Source of the DNA: Gammaproteobacteria bacterium | Lineage (GTDB): Bacteria > Pseudomonadota > Gammaproteobacteria > Steroidobacterales > Steroidobacteraceae | Assembly (NCBI GenBank): GCA_003162555.1 | Contig: PMNQ01000107.1 | Location: forward strand, 3,189-33,679 | Length of the DNA: 30,491 nucleotides | Reading direction: 5' to 3' | In this document: in pieces, positions 8,655 to 16,399 of the stretch | How positions within the stretch are numbered: the first letter of the stretch is position 1 | How the letters are laid out: every line of letters begins with the position of its first letter | The notes under the pieces: model-generated | Databases searched by the model: none | What the model saw: the letters and a program-made list of their open reading frames with translations, nothing else | What the model was told of the DNA's origin: nothing | Program-made: the position numbers and the translations under genes

Positions 8655-9245
8655 ATGCCGCCAGAAGTTCGGGCCTTTGAATACGCGCTGGGCATCTTTT
8701 CGGTGCTGATCGGCCTCTCGGTGGCCGACATCGCCGCGAGCTTTCACCGTCTGCTCCGCTTCAGGTCACAGGTCAGGTGGGACCCGCTGGTCTTGCTGGC
8801 CGCCGGATATGCGCTGTGCATGGCGGTCTACATGTGGTTCGACATCTGGGGCGTGCGGCATTTTGGCGCCACGCGGCATTTTCTCTTTTACGTCGGCCTT
8901 GTCACCGAGCTGTTCGTGCTGTTCCTGGTGGCCGCCGCGAGCCTGCCCGATGATGTCGATGGTCCGACCGACCTGCGCGAATACTACGCCGCCAACTCTC
9001 GCTACTTCTGGTCGCTGGTGGCGCTGTTCCAGGGCGCTTACTTCGCCTTCGGGGTCTATTTCGCCGGTGGAGAGCCCGCCGGTTTACCGCGCGGGGTCGT
9101 GCTGTTGATGTGGTCGTTGATGACAGCTCCGCTGGTGATTTCGCTGGCGCTGTGCGTCTGGCGGTCGAGGACACTGCATTACCTGGGACTGGCAGGCCTG
9201 TTCGTGGTCATGCTGCTGCACTATGGAGCGGCCCAGATCAATTGA
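8655..9245 (+). CDS. Hypothetical multi-pass membrane protein
   Basis: This 196-residue protein has about six hydrophobic segments (near residues 10-28, 45-63, 70-90, 110-130, 145-165 and 172-190), separated by short charged loops such as FHRLLRFRSQVRWD and DDVDGPTDLREYYAANSR. Proteins starting with an FEYALGIFSVLIGLSVADIA-like helix recur in Proteobacteria as hypothetical membrane proteins; no function is known to me. The ATG at 8655 is preferred over the ATG at 8604 because a TATAAT box lies between them. It is transcribed away from the SDR operon and converges on the TonB-like gene. Confidence 0.75.
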   Translation: MPPEVRAFEYALGIFSVLIGLSVADIAASFHRLLRFRSQVRWDPLVLLAAGYALCMAVYMWFDIWGVRHFGATRHFLFYVGLVTELFVLFLVAAASLPDDVDGPTDLREYYAANSRYFWSLVALFQGAYFAFGVYFAGGEPAGLPRGVVLLMWSLMTAPLVISLALCVWRSRTLHYLGLAGLFVVMLLHYGAAQIN

Positions 9246-9291
9246 CTCCGTCGCTGTCGATCGCAACGGCCGATGCTCGCCGACGCCGTAG

Positions 9292-10152
9292 TTATTCGCG
9301 CAGCTGGAATCTGACGCGAAACGCGTAACAGGAACTCACGACTCGTCCATTTTCTTTTGCCGGTCGATAGTGACCTGAACCGGCCTGCGCGAGCCGGATC
9401 GCACCGGCATCGAGCCTCGGACTGCCCGCCGATTGCGCCACCGTCGGGATTTCGGTCAATCGTCCCGCGCCATCCACGCACACGTGCACGGCAGCGCTTC
9501 CCTGCTCTCCAAGACGCTTGGCCGCCGGTGGATAGAATTCTTCCGCAGTTGGGAAGCCCTCTCCGGGCCCACCAGGTACCAGGTTGATTTTGGGCACCAG
9601 ACCGCCGCCCACGCTTTCGGGCTTGCCGAGGTATGTATTGATTGGCGAAGGATCCGGCGGAAACGAAAAAGGCTTGTTGAATGGCAACGGCGGGACATGG
9701 GTCTCGGTGAATTGCACCTTTGGCCCGGGCGTCGCTGGATCCGCCGGCTGCGTGATCGTAAGTATCCGTCCATGTACGATCGGTGGCGCGGGCCGCGGCG
9801 GCGGTTGCTTGAACACGGACATGAATGCGTAAATCACCAGCAGATGAAACGCGATGATCACCATCATCGCCCCTGGGCGACGCGGCCACCGCTGCGCCGC
9901 GTGCGATCCACAAGCGGCCGCCATGGCACTGCCGCCGGCGGCGCTTGCCACCGTCACTCCAAGTGGGATTTCGCGCGCGATCGATTGAACGGCCCAGCAA
10001 CATCCCAATCCGAATAACAGCCGGGACACCGGCCCACGGCGCGTTTCGAGATCGGCCAGCCATTCCTCTTCGAGTCGCTCCGACAGCGACGGCGGAGCCG
10101 CGGCGGCCGCACGTCGCACCAACTTGCCGGAGAAGTCTTGTTGCGCTTTCAT
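9292..10152 (-). CDS. TonB-family energy transducer-like protein with PadR-partner N-terminus
   Basis: This 286-residue protein has three parts. The first 60 residues (LSERLEEEWLADLETRRG, then LLFGLGCCWAVQSI) resemble the prefix found in membrane proteins encoded next to PadR regulators. A hydrophobic segment (about 96-113) acts as the inner-membrane anchor and is followed by a Pro-rich periplasmic stretch (PPPRPAPPI). The C-terminal 90 residues match TonB_C: FYPPAAKRLGEQGSAAVHVCVDGAGRLTEIPTV, SAGSPRLDAGAIRLAQAG and YRPAKENG, ending in beta strands (SCYAFRVRFQLRE). Canonical TonB transmits energy from ExbB/ExbD to outer-membrane receptors; neither partner is encoded nearby. Its ATG overlaps the PadR stop (ATGA), so translation is probably coupled. 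Confidence 0.8.
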   Translation of the reverse strand: MKAQQDFSGKLVRRAAAAAPPSLSERLEEEWLADLETRRGPVSRLLFGLGCCWAVQSIAREIPLGVTVASAAGGSAMAAACGSHAAQRWPRRPGAMMVIIAFHLLVIYAFMSVFKQPPPRPAPPIVHGRILTITQPADPATPGPKVQFTETHVPPLPFNKPFSFPPDPSPINTYLGKPESVGGGLVPKINLVPGGPGEGFPTAEEFYPPAAKRLGEQGSAAVHVCVDGAGRLTEIPTVAQSAGSPRLDAGAIRLAQAGSGHYRPAKENGRVVSSCYAFRVRFQLRE

Positions 10153-10454
10153 GCCGGTACTCCTCTGGCGAAGCGCGCGAAAATTTCGCTCGCGCGGCTG
10201 AGCCCAGTGGATGTGAGGCGATACAGTCGGCGACGTGGTCGTCCGGCGCTGGACGGATCAACGTTTTCCCAGCGACTGACGAACCAGCCCGCCGATTCCA
10301 GTCGAAGCAAAATTGGATACAAGGTGCCGGAGGCCAGGCGACTACGTTTCTGCACGTCGGATCCGGCCAGCGAGTCGGTTGGGTTATCGAGAAACGCTTC
10401 CAGCACGTGCAGCGTCTGGAGCGAGATGCGGACATTGCCATCCGGTCTACCCAT
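10149..10454 (-). CDS. PadR family transcriptional regulator
   Basis: This 101-residue protein is a compact PadR-type winged-helix regulator. It shows SLQTLHVLEAFLDNP, then SGTLYPILLRLESAGWF (recognition helix and wing), and the family signature GRPRRRLYRLTSTG. The long C-terminal dimerisation helix of PadR subfamily 1 is short here, as in subfamily 2. The ATG at 10454 is the natural start because the conserved domain begins seven residues later. The stop codon overlaps the start of the TonB-like gene by 4 bp. PadR proteins usually repress their own operon in response to a ligand or stress. Confidence 0.88.
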   Translation of the reverse strand: MGRPDGNVRISLQTLHVLEAFLDNPTDSLAGSDVQKRSRLASGTLYPILLRLESAGWFVSRWENVDPSSAGRPRRRLYRLTSTGLSRASEIFARFARGVPA

Positions 10455-10457
10455 AGT

Positions 10458-10469
10458 TGTAAGTCTACA
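10458..10469. promoter_or_regulatory. Possible PadR operator (TGTA-N4-TACA)
   Basis: A perfect inverted repeat TGTA-AGTC-TACA begins four bases upstream of the PadR start codon, between the PadR gene and the divergent 10530 gene. PadR regulators often bind AT-rich dyads of the TGTA/TACA type. The arms are only 4 bp, so chance occurrence is possible. Confidence 0.35.
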
Positions 10470-10529
10470 TAGGTATCGCACAAAAAGCAAGCACAGAACG
10501 CTAATATCCGGCAACAGTCGGGGTGCGCG

Positions 10530-11054
10530 ATGCCAGAGCTTGCTGATTGGGATAGTTTCTACGTCATCGTCGGGTCCGCCGCGGGTGGGCTGATCGGTCT
10601 GCAGTTTGTCGTGCTGACGCTGATCGCGCAGCGGTTGCCGCCGCGTGCAGCAGAAGGTGGTGCGGCGTTTGCGACGCCAACCGTGGTGCACTTCGCCACG
10701 GTACTGCTGCTGGCGGCGGTGCTGCGCGCTCCCTGGCACGCGATCACGTCTATCGCATCCATCTGGGGCCTTGTGGGTCTGCTCGGCGTCGTGTACGCCG
10801 GTATCGTCGCGCGACGCATGTGCTTGCAGAGTTCATACCGGCCAGGCCTCGAGGACTGGTTGTTTCATCTGGTACTGCCGCTGGGCGCGTACCTCACTCT
10901 CGCGTTATCGGCATTCGCTGCACCCGCGCATCCCCGCGACGCGTTGTTCGGCGCGGGAACTGCGGCGCTCCTGCTGTTGTTCGTCGGCATCCACAACGCC
11001 TGGGACGCGATCATCTATCACGTGTTTGTGAACATGTCGAAGCCGGACAATTAA
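10530..11054 (+). CDS. Hypothetical membrane protein, first gene of transporter operon
   Basis: This 174-residue protein has five probable membrane helices: near residues 8-32 (FYVIVGSAAGGLIGLQFVVL), 50-65, 72-92, 108-128 and 135-152. The N-terminal helix with a small-residue SAAGGLIGLQF motif recurs in uncharacterised bacterial membrane proteins. The stop TAA directly abuts the ATG of the MHS symporter gene (TAAATG), so the two are very likely co-transcribed and possibly co-translated. A TAATAT element at 10502 could be its -10 box. No function can be assigned. Confidence 0.75.
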   Translation: MPELADWDSFYVIVGSAAGGLIGLQFVVLTLIAQRLPPRAAEGGAAFATPTVVHFATVLLLAAVLRAPWHAITSIASIWGLVGLLGVVYAGIVARRMCLQSSYRPGLEDWLFHLVLPLGAYLTLALSAFAAPAHPRDALFGAGTAALLLLFVGIHNAWDAIIYHVFVNMSKPDN

Positions 11055-12362
11055 ATGCAAGAGACTGCGGGGAGCCGCCTGCCGCTGCGCTACGCCGTGG
11101 CCGTGTTCGCGGGCAACGGCCTCGAGTTCTACGACTTCATGACCTATGCGTTCTTCGCCGTCTACATCGGCAGGACGTTTTTCCCTTCCGGCGATCCGAT
11201 GCTGTCGCTGCTCGCGTCGTTGGGAACATTCGGTGTCGGATTTTTCACGCGGCCACTCGGCGCGTTGTATTTCGGGCCGATGGCGGACCGCATCGGCCGC
11301 AAGCCCGTCATGGTGGCGAGCTTCACGCTGATGGGTGTTGGCATTGCGGGACTGTGCCTGACTCCTTCGTACGCGCAGATCGGCATCGCAGCGCCGATCC
11401 TGGTGCTGATATTCCGCCTGGTACAGGGCTTTGCGCTGGGCGGTGAAGTCGGACCGGCCACCGCGTACATGGTCGAGGCCGCGCCGGCCCTGCGCCGCGG
11501 CCTTTATGGTTCCATGCAGGCCTGCACCGTCGATATTTCGAACGCTATTGCGGGAGTCGTGGGACTGGTGCTGTCGCTCTGCCTCAGCCAGCAGCAATTG
11601 CAGGATTGGGGCTGGCGCGCGGCGATGGGCCTGGGCGTGCTGATCGTTCCGTTCGGGCTGTGGATGCGCGCGCGGCTGCCGGAGTCGCTCCCTGCCGCGA
11701 CCGACACTCAGCTGGAGCCCGCTGCTGCACGCGCTGCTGCTGCTCACGCCGCAGTGCCGTTCACACGCAGCATCCGTCCGCACTTACGCACCTGGATGCT
11801 CGGCCTGATCGTGATCAGCAGTCTGACGATTGGCGGATATACAACCAACTACATGGGCACGTATTCAATGACCACGCTGCATTGGTCCAGCATCGTGGCC
11901 TTCAGCGTGGTGATCGCCACCAATGTCGTGTCTGCGATCTGCGATGCCACCGGCGGATGGATGTCGGATCGGATCGGCCGCAAGCCTGCGACCCTGGTGC
12001 CGATGAGTCTGCTCGTGGTCGCGATCCTTCCCTCGTTCTGGGCCATCGGGCGCTACCACAACCTGACTGCGCTTTACTCGGCCAGCATCCTGATGACGAT
12101 CCTGTTCGCCCTGAGCAGCGGAGCGATCTTTACCGTCATCACCGAACAGCTTCCGTCGCACCTGCGCGCAGGAGGCATGTCGACCATTTATGCTTTCGCC
12201 GTGTCGATCTTCGGTGGCACGACGCAGTTCATGGAAACCTGGCTGATCCGTGCGACCGGCAGCCCACTGGCGCCCGCGTACTACTGGCTGTGTGCCGCCG
12301 CTGCCGGATTGCTCGCATTTTCGTTGCTGCCGGAATCCGCGCCGATCCGTCAAAGGAGCTGA
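11055..12362 (+). CDS. MFS transporter, metabolite:H+ symporter (MHS) family
   Basis: This 435-residue protein has the 12-helix plan of the MHS subfamily (TC 2.A.1.6), which includes ProP, KgtP and citrate/shikimate symporters. Diagnostic features are the helix 1 motif GNGLEFYDFMTYAF, the FFPSGDPMLSLLASLGTFGVGFFTRPLGA segment read in part across helix 2, and the loop motif GPMADRIGRKP. FRLVQGFALGGEVG in helix 4 and a second-half repeat loop (SDRIGRKP) complete the pattern. It couples uptake of an organic acid, zwitterion or similar metabolite to protons in the inner membrane. The substrate cannot be read from sequence. It lies between a small membrane protein (0 bp) and a DUF885 hydrolase (3 bp). 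Confidence 0.9.
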   Translation: MQETAGSRLPLRYAVAVFAGNGLEFYDFMTYAFFAVYIGRTFFPSGDPMLSLLASLGTFGVGFFTRPLGALYFGPMADRIGRKPVMVASFTLMGVGIAGLCLTPSYAQIGIAAPILVLIFRLVQGFALGGEVGPATAYMVEAAPALRRGLYGSMQACTVDISNAIAGVVGLVLSLCLSQQQLQDWGWRAAMGLGVLIVPFGLWMRARLPESLPAATDTQLEPAAARAAAAHAAVPFTRSIRPHLRTWMLGLIVISSLTIGGYTTNYMGTYSMTTLHWSSIVAFSVVIATNVVSAICDATGGWMSDRIGRKPATLVPMSLLVVAILPSFWAIGRYHNLTALYSASILMTILFALSSGAIFTVITEQLPSHLRAGGMSTIYAFAVSIFGGTTQFMETWLIRATGSPLAPAYYWLCAAAAGLLAFSLLPESAPIRQRS

Positions 12363-12365
12363 CTC

Positions 12366-14093
12366 ATGCGCCTCGCCGACAAGCTCAAGCTCTGCTGTCT
12401 GCTCAGTGCGCTGCCTTTGCTGCACGCCACTGCGGCGGCTCAGGACGCGACCGTCACCGCCATTGTCGCGGAAGAATCCGCCATCGAGCGGCAGACCGAT
12501 CCCAAGGATGGACCGGGTTGGCCGGATGTGAGCCTGGCCGCGGACAATCACCGCACCGCGGCGCTCAGGACAATTCAAATGCGGCTGTCGAATCTGCCGC
12601 CATCGCGCGCGGGCAGCGAGGATGATTTGACCCGGCGCCTGCTGGACTGGCGGCTGCGCATGCGGATCGAGGCGGCGCGTTTCGATGAAGCGCGCATTCC
12701 GTTCGACAATGGTGATGGATTCTTCAATGCCGGCAACTATGCCGCCGAGACCACGGTCATCCGCACCGAGGCCGATGCTGCCGCGTGGATTGCACGGCTC
12801 CGCGCGCTACCGGCCTTTTTCGATCAGGAGATGGACAACCTCCGGCGCGGCGTCGCCACGGGCTTCGTGCAACCGCAGTCCACGTGCACCGGAATTCTCG
12901 CGATCCTCAAAGTCGCAGCAGATCAACCTGCCGCGGCCAGTCCGCTGCTCCGGCCGCTGCGAACACTGCCCGCGACCATTCCCGCCGAGCGCCAGCAGGC
13001 GCTGCGGAGCGAAGCCGTGGCCGCGATCGAGCAAGCTGTCAAACCGGCGCAACGCAAGCTGGTGACTTTTTTCGAACACGACTACCTGCCGCATGCGCGT
13101 TCACAACTTGGCGCTTCGAACCTGCCCGATGGTCGTGCGTGGTATGCCTTCCTGGTGCGGCGTTCGACCACCACAGAACTGACACCGGATGAAGTCTTCG
13201 CGACTGGCGAACGGGAAGTGGCCCGCATCCACGCGCAGATGGAAGCCGCGATGCGCTCGACCGGCTTTACGGGCACACTGCCGCAGTTCATCGCGATGTT
13301 GCGCACCGACAAGCGCTTTTACGCGCCTGACCTCGCGACCTATGTCGAAAAGGCCAGCGAGATCGGCAAGCGCATCGATGGGCTGCTGCCGCTATGGTTT
13401 GGCCGGCTGCCGCGGCTGACCTGGACGATCCGGCTCAAGCCGGCGGAACTTGCCGCCTCGTCCAGTGGCTACGATCTGGGCGATCCGGAAAAAGGCGCGC
13501 CTGGAACCGTGGTCGTGAACGCCAACGCGCAGGAGAATCCGCTCTTCAGCCTGCCCGCCTGGATTCTTCACGAGGGTGTGCCGGGCCACCACCTGCAGAT
13601 TGCACTCGGCCAGGAGCGCGCCGACCTGCCATTGTTCCGTCGCAAGGACGAGCCGACTGCGTACGTGGAGGGCTGGGCGCTGTACTCGGAGCAACTCGGC
13701 GAGGAGATGGGCGTGTACCGCGACGCCTACGAGCGATTCGGCCGTATGTCCTACGAAATGTGGCGCGCATGCCGCCTCATGATGGATGTCGGCATCCACT
13801 GGAAAGGCTGGAGCAAGGATCAGGCCGAGAGTTGCCTGCGGGAAAACACCGCCCTGCCGGAGACCGTGGTCGTGTACGAGACGCAGCGTTACATCGCGTG
13901 GCCCGCACAGGCACTGGCATACAAGATCGGCGAAATGCAGATCCTCGCCGAGCGTGCGCGAGCCGAGCACGCTCTTGGCGCGCGGTTTGATATCCGCGCC
14001 TTCCACGACGCCGTGCTCGACGATGGCCCGATGCCGCTGTCAATCATGCACGAGCAGATCAGTCGCTGGATCGACGCGGCCGCCGTGCATTAG
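12366..14093 (+). CDS. DUF885 secreted metallohydrolase
   Basis: This 575-residue protein has a signal peptide (LKLCCLLSALPLLHATAAAQD, cleavage near residue 25) and a full DUF885 domain. Its zinc-site motif is HEGVPGHHLQ (residues 402-411), followed by EGWALYSEQLGEEMG with Glu435. Family members are regarded as gluzincin-like peptidases distantly related to M3/M32, and few have been characterised. The location is probably periplasmic. A strong AAAGGAG lies just upstream of the ATG, inside the end of the symporter gene. The symporter neighbour suggests the enzyme releases a product that is then imported; this is inference. The stop overlaps the convergent DUF3445 gene by 4 bp. Confidence 0.88.
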   Translation: MRLADKLKLCCLLSALPLLHATAAAQDATVTAIVAEESAIERQTDPKDGPGWPDVSLAADNHRTAALRTIQMRLSNLPPSRAGSEDDLTRRLLDWRLRMRIEAARFDEARIPFDNGDGFFNAGNYAAETTVIRTEADAAAWIARLRALPAFFDQEMDNLRRGVATGFVQPQSTCTGILAILKVAADQPAAASPLLRPLRTLPATIPAERQQALRSEAVAAIEQAVKPAQRKLVTFFEHDYLPHARSQLGASNLPDGRAWYAFLVRRSTTTELTPDEVFATGEREVARIHAQMEAAMRSTGFTGTLPQFIAMLRTDKRFYAPDLATYVEKASEIGKRIDGLLPLWFGRLPRLTWTIRLKPAELAASSSGYDLGDPEKGAPGTVVVNANAQENPLFSLPAWILHEGVPGHHLQIALGQERADLPLFRRKDEPTAYVEGWALYSEQLGEEMGVYRDAYERFGRMSYEMWRACRLMMDVGIHWKGWSKDQAESCLRENTALPETVVVYETQRYIAWPAQALAYKIGEMQILAERARAEHALGARFDIRAFHDAVLDDGPMPLSIMHEQISRWIDAAAVH

Positions 14094-15037
14094 TTCGACT
14101 GCTTCGCGGCCGACTCAAGCCAGGCGATCATCGGCTCGCGGATGATATCCATCTCGCTGTATTTCAGGCGCTCGGGCGAGTAAGCGCGCAACAACGCCAG
14201 GATGGCTCGCACGCTCTCAACGTCTGATTGAATCGAGGCAAGCGGGTCACTGTAGGTGTGCAGGCTGAACGCCACCGCGCGCGAATCCGGAAGACGGCTC
14301 AAGGTCTGCCGCTCCACCCGGATCCACAGCAGGTCTCCTGCCCGTTCCGGGTTGGCGCGCAAGGTGTCAAGAATCGCGTGCATCGCCGCAGCGTTCGCCG
14401 CGTGGGGATCTTCGCGCGGAAAAAATATCGAGGCCATCGGCGTGAGCTGCCAGTTGAAGCGCTCGCCAGGCGTCGCGGCATGAACGCTGCCGACAATCCG
14501 GTCGATCCTCCGGCCGAGCATGGCCGACAGACCCGGCACGGGCACGTGCGCCCAATCAATCGCGCGGCCCACTGACGCGACCAGCCGCCCGGAACTCGAG
14601 TACGCGTTGGATGCCGCGGTTATGAGCGCGCTGCCCTCGACCTCTTCGATGAGCATGAAATCTTCTTCGATGAAATTGCTTAAGAGCAGCAAGGGCTCAG
14701 TGGCGCGATCGTTCAGGTCGTATTCGGCGCCTGTGTCGAGTGATCTGAGGGCCGAATGGGTTCTCACAAAGCGATCCGGGTAGTCTTGCAGCAGATGCGC
14801 CACCACGCGTCCCAGCAACTCCCGCTGCGCCGGCAGTGAAACCGGCAGTGTTCGGTAATAACGGTCTGGGTAAGCAGCCAGCAGCTCGCGCTTCTCCCGC
14901 ATGTTCGCCGCGTAGTCCGCCTCCATCAAAATCCAGCGATCCGGACTGAAGGGCCGCAGGCCGAGCTGAAATTCCGCCGCGGCCCAGCGATAGGGACGGT
15001 AGTACGGAGGCTTGTCTTCTCGTGCGCTCGCTGGCAT
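14090..15037 (-). CDS. DUF3445 haem-dependent oxidative N-demethylase-like protein
   Basis: This 315-residue protein matches the DUF3445 family, now linked to the haem-containing alpha-type subunit of oxidative N-demethylases such as dimethylamine monooxygenase. The recognisable pieces are the opening FQLGLRPFSPDRWILMEADY, the repeated YPDRY/YPDRF segments, and LLLLSNFIEEDFMLIEE. The sequence IDWAHVPVPGLSAMLGRRIDRI and the closing RVERQTLSRLPDSRAVAFSLHTYSDPL are also typical. The ATG at 15037 is used; a GTG two codons earlier is possible and neither has a clear ribosome site. The reductase and other subunits known for the amine monooxygenase are not encoded next to it, so the true reaction is uncertain. 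Confidence 0.8.
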   Translation of the reverse strand: MPASAREDKPPYYRPYRWAAAEFQLGLRPFSPDRWILMEADYAANMREKRELLAAYPDRYYRTLPVSLPAQRELLGRVVAHLLQDYPDRFVRTHSALRSLDTGAEYDLNDRATEPLLLLSNFIEEDFMLIEEVEGSALITAASNAYSSSGRLVASVGRAIDWAHVPVPGLSAMLGRRIDRIVGSVHAATPGERFNWQLTPMASIFFPREDPHAANAAAMHAILDTLRANPERAGDLLWIRVERQTLSRLPDSRAVAFSLHTYSDPLASIQSDVESVRAILALLRAYSPERLKYSEMDIIREPMIAWLESAAKQSN

Positions 15038-15072
15038 CTGCACTCAGAGGAGTGACGGGTGGTGGAAAAGTT

Positions 15073-15078
15073 TATAGT
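15073..15078 (+). promoter_or_regulatory. Candidate -10 box for the YCII gene at 15112
   Basis: TATAGT lies 33 bp upstream of the ATG, with a poor -35 match (GTGACG at 15052, 15-bp gap). An AGGAGG ribosome site at about 15099-15104 follows it. Confidence 0.35.
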
Positions 15079-15111
15079 CTAATGCCAGACCACATTCCAG
15101 GAGGCACACGC

Positions 15112-15477
15112 ATGAATCCGACCAACACCTATCTCGCCGTCTTCGTCGGCAGCAAGACCAGCCCGCGGCGCGCCGCCTGGGATGCCATGCCGGAGCAGGA
15201 ACGCCGCGCAAAAGAGCAGGAAGGCATCGCCGCCTGGCACGCGTGGGCCAACCGTCATAAGGCAGCCATCATTGAGATGGGCGGCCCGCTCGGCAAGACC
15301 AAGAAAATCTCGTCCGGCGGCATCGAGGATGTCAGCAACGCGCTCGGCGCATTCACGGTGGTGCGCGCCGATTCGCACGAAGCAGCGGTCAGGATGTTCG
15401 AGAAGCATCCGCACTTCACGATCTTCCCGGGCGATGCGATCGAGGTCATGCCGGTGCTGCAGATACCAGGCGCGTGA
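15112..15477 (+). CDS. YCII-related domain protein
   Basis: This 121-residue protein is a single alpha/beta barrel of the YCII/dimeric ferredoxin-like type. It opens with YLAVFVGS, continues with the helix EQEGIAAWHAWANRHKAAI and the strand GAFTVVRADSHEAAVRMF, and closes with AIEVMPVLQIP. The family has no single established role; some members are catalytic and others help sigma-factor or detoxification systems. The ATG at 15112 is supported by AGGAGG eight bases upstream; the open frame extends further upstream without family-like sequence. The gene converges on the Ala/Pro-rich protein gene. Confidence 0.85.
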   Translation: MNPTNTYLAVFVGSKTSPRRAAWDAMPEQERRAKEQEGIAAWHAWANRHKAAIIEMGGPLGKTKKISSGGIEDVSNALGAFTVVRADSHEAAVRMFEKHPHFTIFPGDAIEVMPVLQIPGA

Positions 15478-15494
15478 AGCACCCGGTATCTGCA
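15458..15494. terminator. Inverted repeat around the YCII stop codon
   Basis: TGCAGATACC at 15458-15467 pairs perfectly with GGTATCTGCA at 15485-15494, with the YCII stop codon in the 17-base loop. It lies between two convergent genes, so it could attenuate transcription from either side. No U-tract follows, so it is not a textbook intrinsic terminator. Confidence 0.35.
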
Positions 15495-15514
15495 ACCTGC
15501 AGCGCCACCAGGGT

Positions 15515-16120
15515 CTAGTGGCTGTTGTCTATGAGCGCGGTCCCATCCGCGGCAGGCGGTGAACCGGCCGGCGCGTCCACAGCCGGTGGAGCCGTGGCCG
15601 CAGGTGCGGTGTCGGCCGGAGTCGCGGCCGCAGGTGCCGCGTCGGCGGGCGCCGCATCAGCCGGTGCCGCGACCGGTGGTGTCAAGGGCGCCGGCGTCGC
15701 GTCCGGACTGGAAATGAGCGCAGCGGGTGCGGCCGGTGTGACATCGGTGACGTCCGCTTTTTCCAGCTGACGAATTGCGCGAGCAGGCTTCATCGTCTTG
15801 GCCGGCTTGGACTCTGCACCAATCGGCTTTGAAGGAGCGATTGCCGGGTCAACGGCTGGCGGTCCGCTCCGCTGAATCGACGTCGCCTCGATCGGTGGCG
15901 GCGCGGCCGCGGCTTGCGCCGATGCCGTCGCGTCGGCGGTGCTCTGACTGGACGAATAGGCCGTAGACGAATCTGTCATGGGTTGAGTTGCCGCATTGAG
16001 GGCAACCTGATTCGCCATCTGTTGCCTGGCTTGCACAGCAAATACAGACACCCCAATTGCGCAGACCGCGGCAAGGCCAAAGCCAACCACGATCTTGCTG
16101 GTTGCGTTTGAGTTCGGCAT
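15515..16120 (-). CDS. Membrane-anchored Ala/Pro-rich low-complexity protein
   Basis: This 201-residue protein starts with a short polar N-terminus and one hydrophobic helix (IVVGFGLAAVCAIGVSVFAVQA, about residues 10-31). It reads as an uncleaved anchor or signal. The rest is disordered: a Ser/Thr/Ala stretch, a basic middle (KPAKTMKPARAIRQLEKADV), and a C-terminal Ala/Pro/Asp tract with degenerate APADAAPADAAP repeats. No catalytic domain is visible. The ATG at 16120 is chosen because the anchor helix follows at once; the frame extends upstream without support. Pro/Ala-rich tails of this type often span the periplasm; a role here is unknown. It is divergent from the response-regulator operon. 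Confidence 0.65.
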   Translation of the reverse strand: MPNSNATSKIVVGFGLAAVCAIGVSVFAVQARQQMANQVALNAATQPMTDSSTAYSSSQSTADATASAQAAAAPPPIEATSIQRSGPPAVDPAIAPSKPIGAESKPAKTMKPARAIRQLEKADVTDVTPAAPAALISSPDATPAPLTPPVAAPADAAPADAAPAAATPADTAPAATAPPAVDAPAGSPPAADGTALIDNSH

Positions 16121-16291
16121 GGTGGATTCCCGGTTGGTTGGTGGATGACGGCTATACCCTAGCGCCCACGAATTCCGCCGGCTGTAGGCCAAACGGACAA
16201 TCGCGCTTCCCGCGCGACTACGCGGCGAAACTCAATTCATGATTCACAGCTAACCTGTTGAATTCCGGCCGCTCCACTCAGGGGTGAAGGA

Positions 16292-16309
16292 ATGCGCCTA
16301 CAGGCGCAT
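16292..16309. promoter_or_regulatory. Palindrome upstream of the response-regulator operon
   Basis: ATGCGCC-TACA-GGCGCAT is a perfect 7-bp inverted repeat, and a further ATGCGC copy follows at about 16317. A TATACT -10 candidate lies downstream at 16346-16351. The site could be an operator for the regulator encoded at 16400, or a small hairpin. Confidence 0.3.
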
Positions 16310-16399
16310 ATGACGAATGCGCAACGTCCGGTAGATCTCAATCGCTATACTTGTGGCACCCCGTCGCGCAGAAGTCCGACGCAATGTGAGGATCGGGCG

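Noticed and set aside
9221..10483. Minus-strand open frame of 420 codons overlapping the PadR and TonB-like genes
   Set aside because: It is a shadow frame; the PadR and TonB_C motifs lie in the other frames and are coupled by a normal ATGA overlap.
11606..12625. Plus-strand 339-codon frame inside the MHS symporter gene
   Set aside because: It is out of frame with the symporter helices, has random Arg/His-rich composition and no ribosome site.
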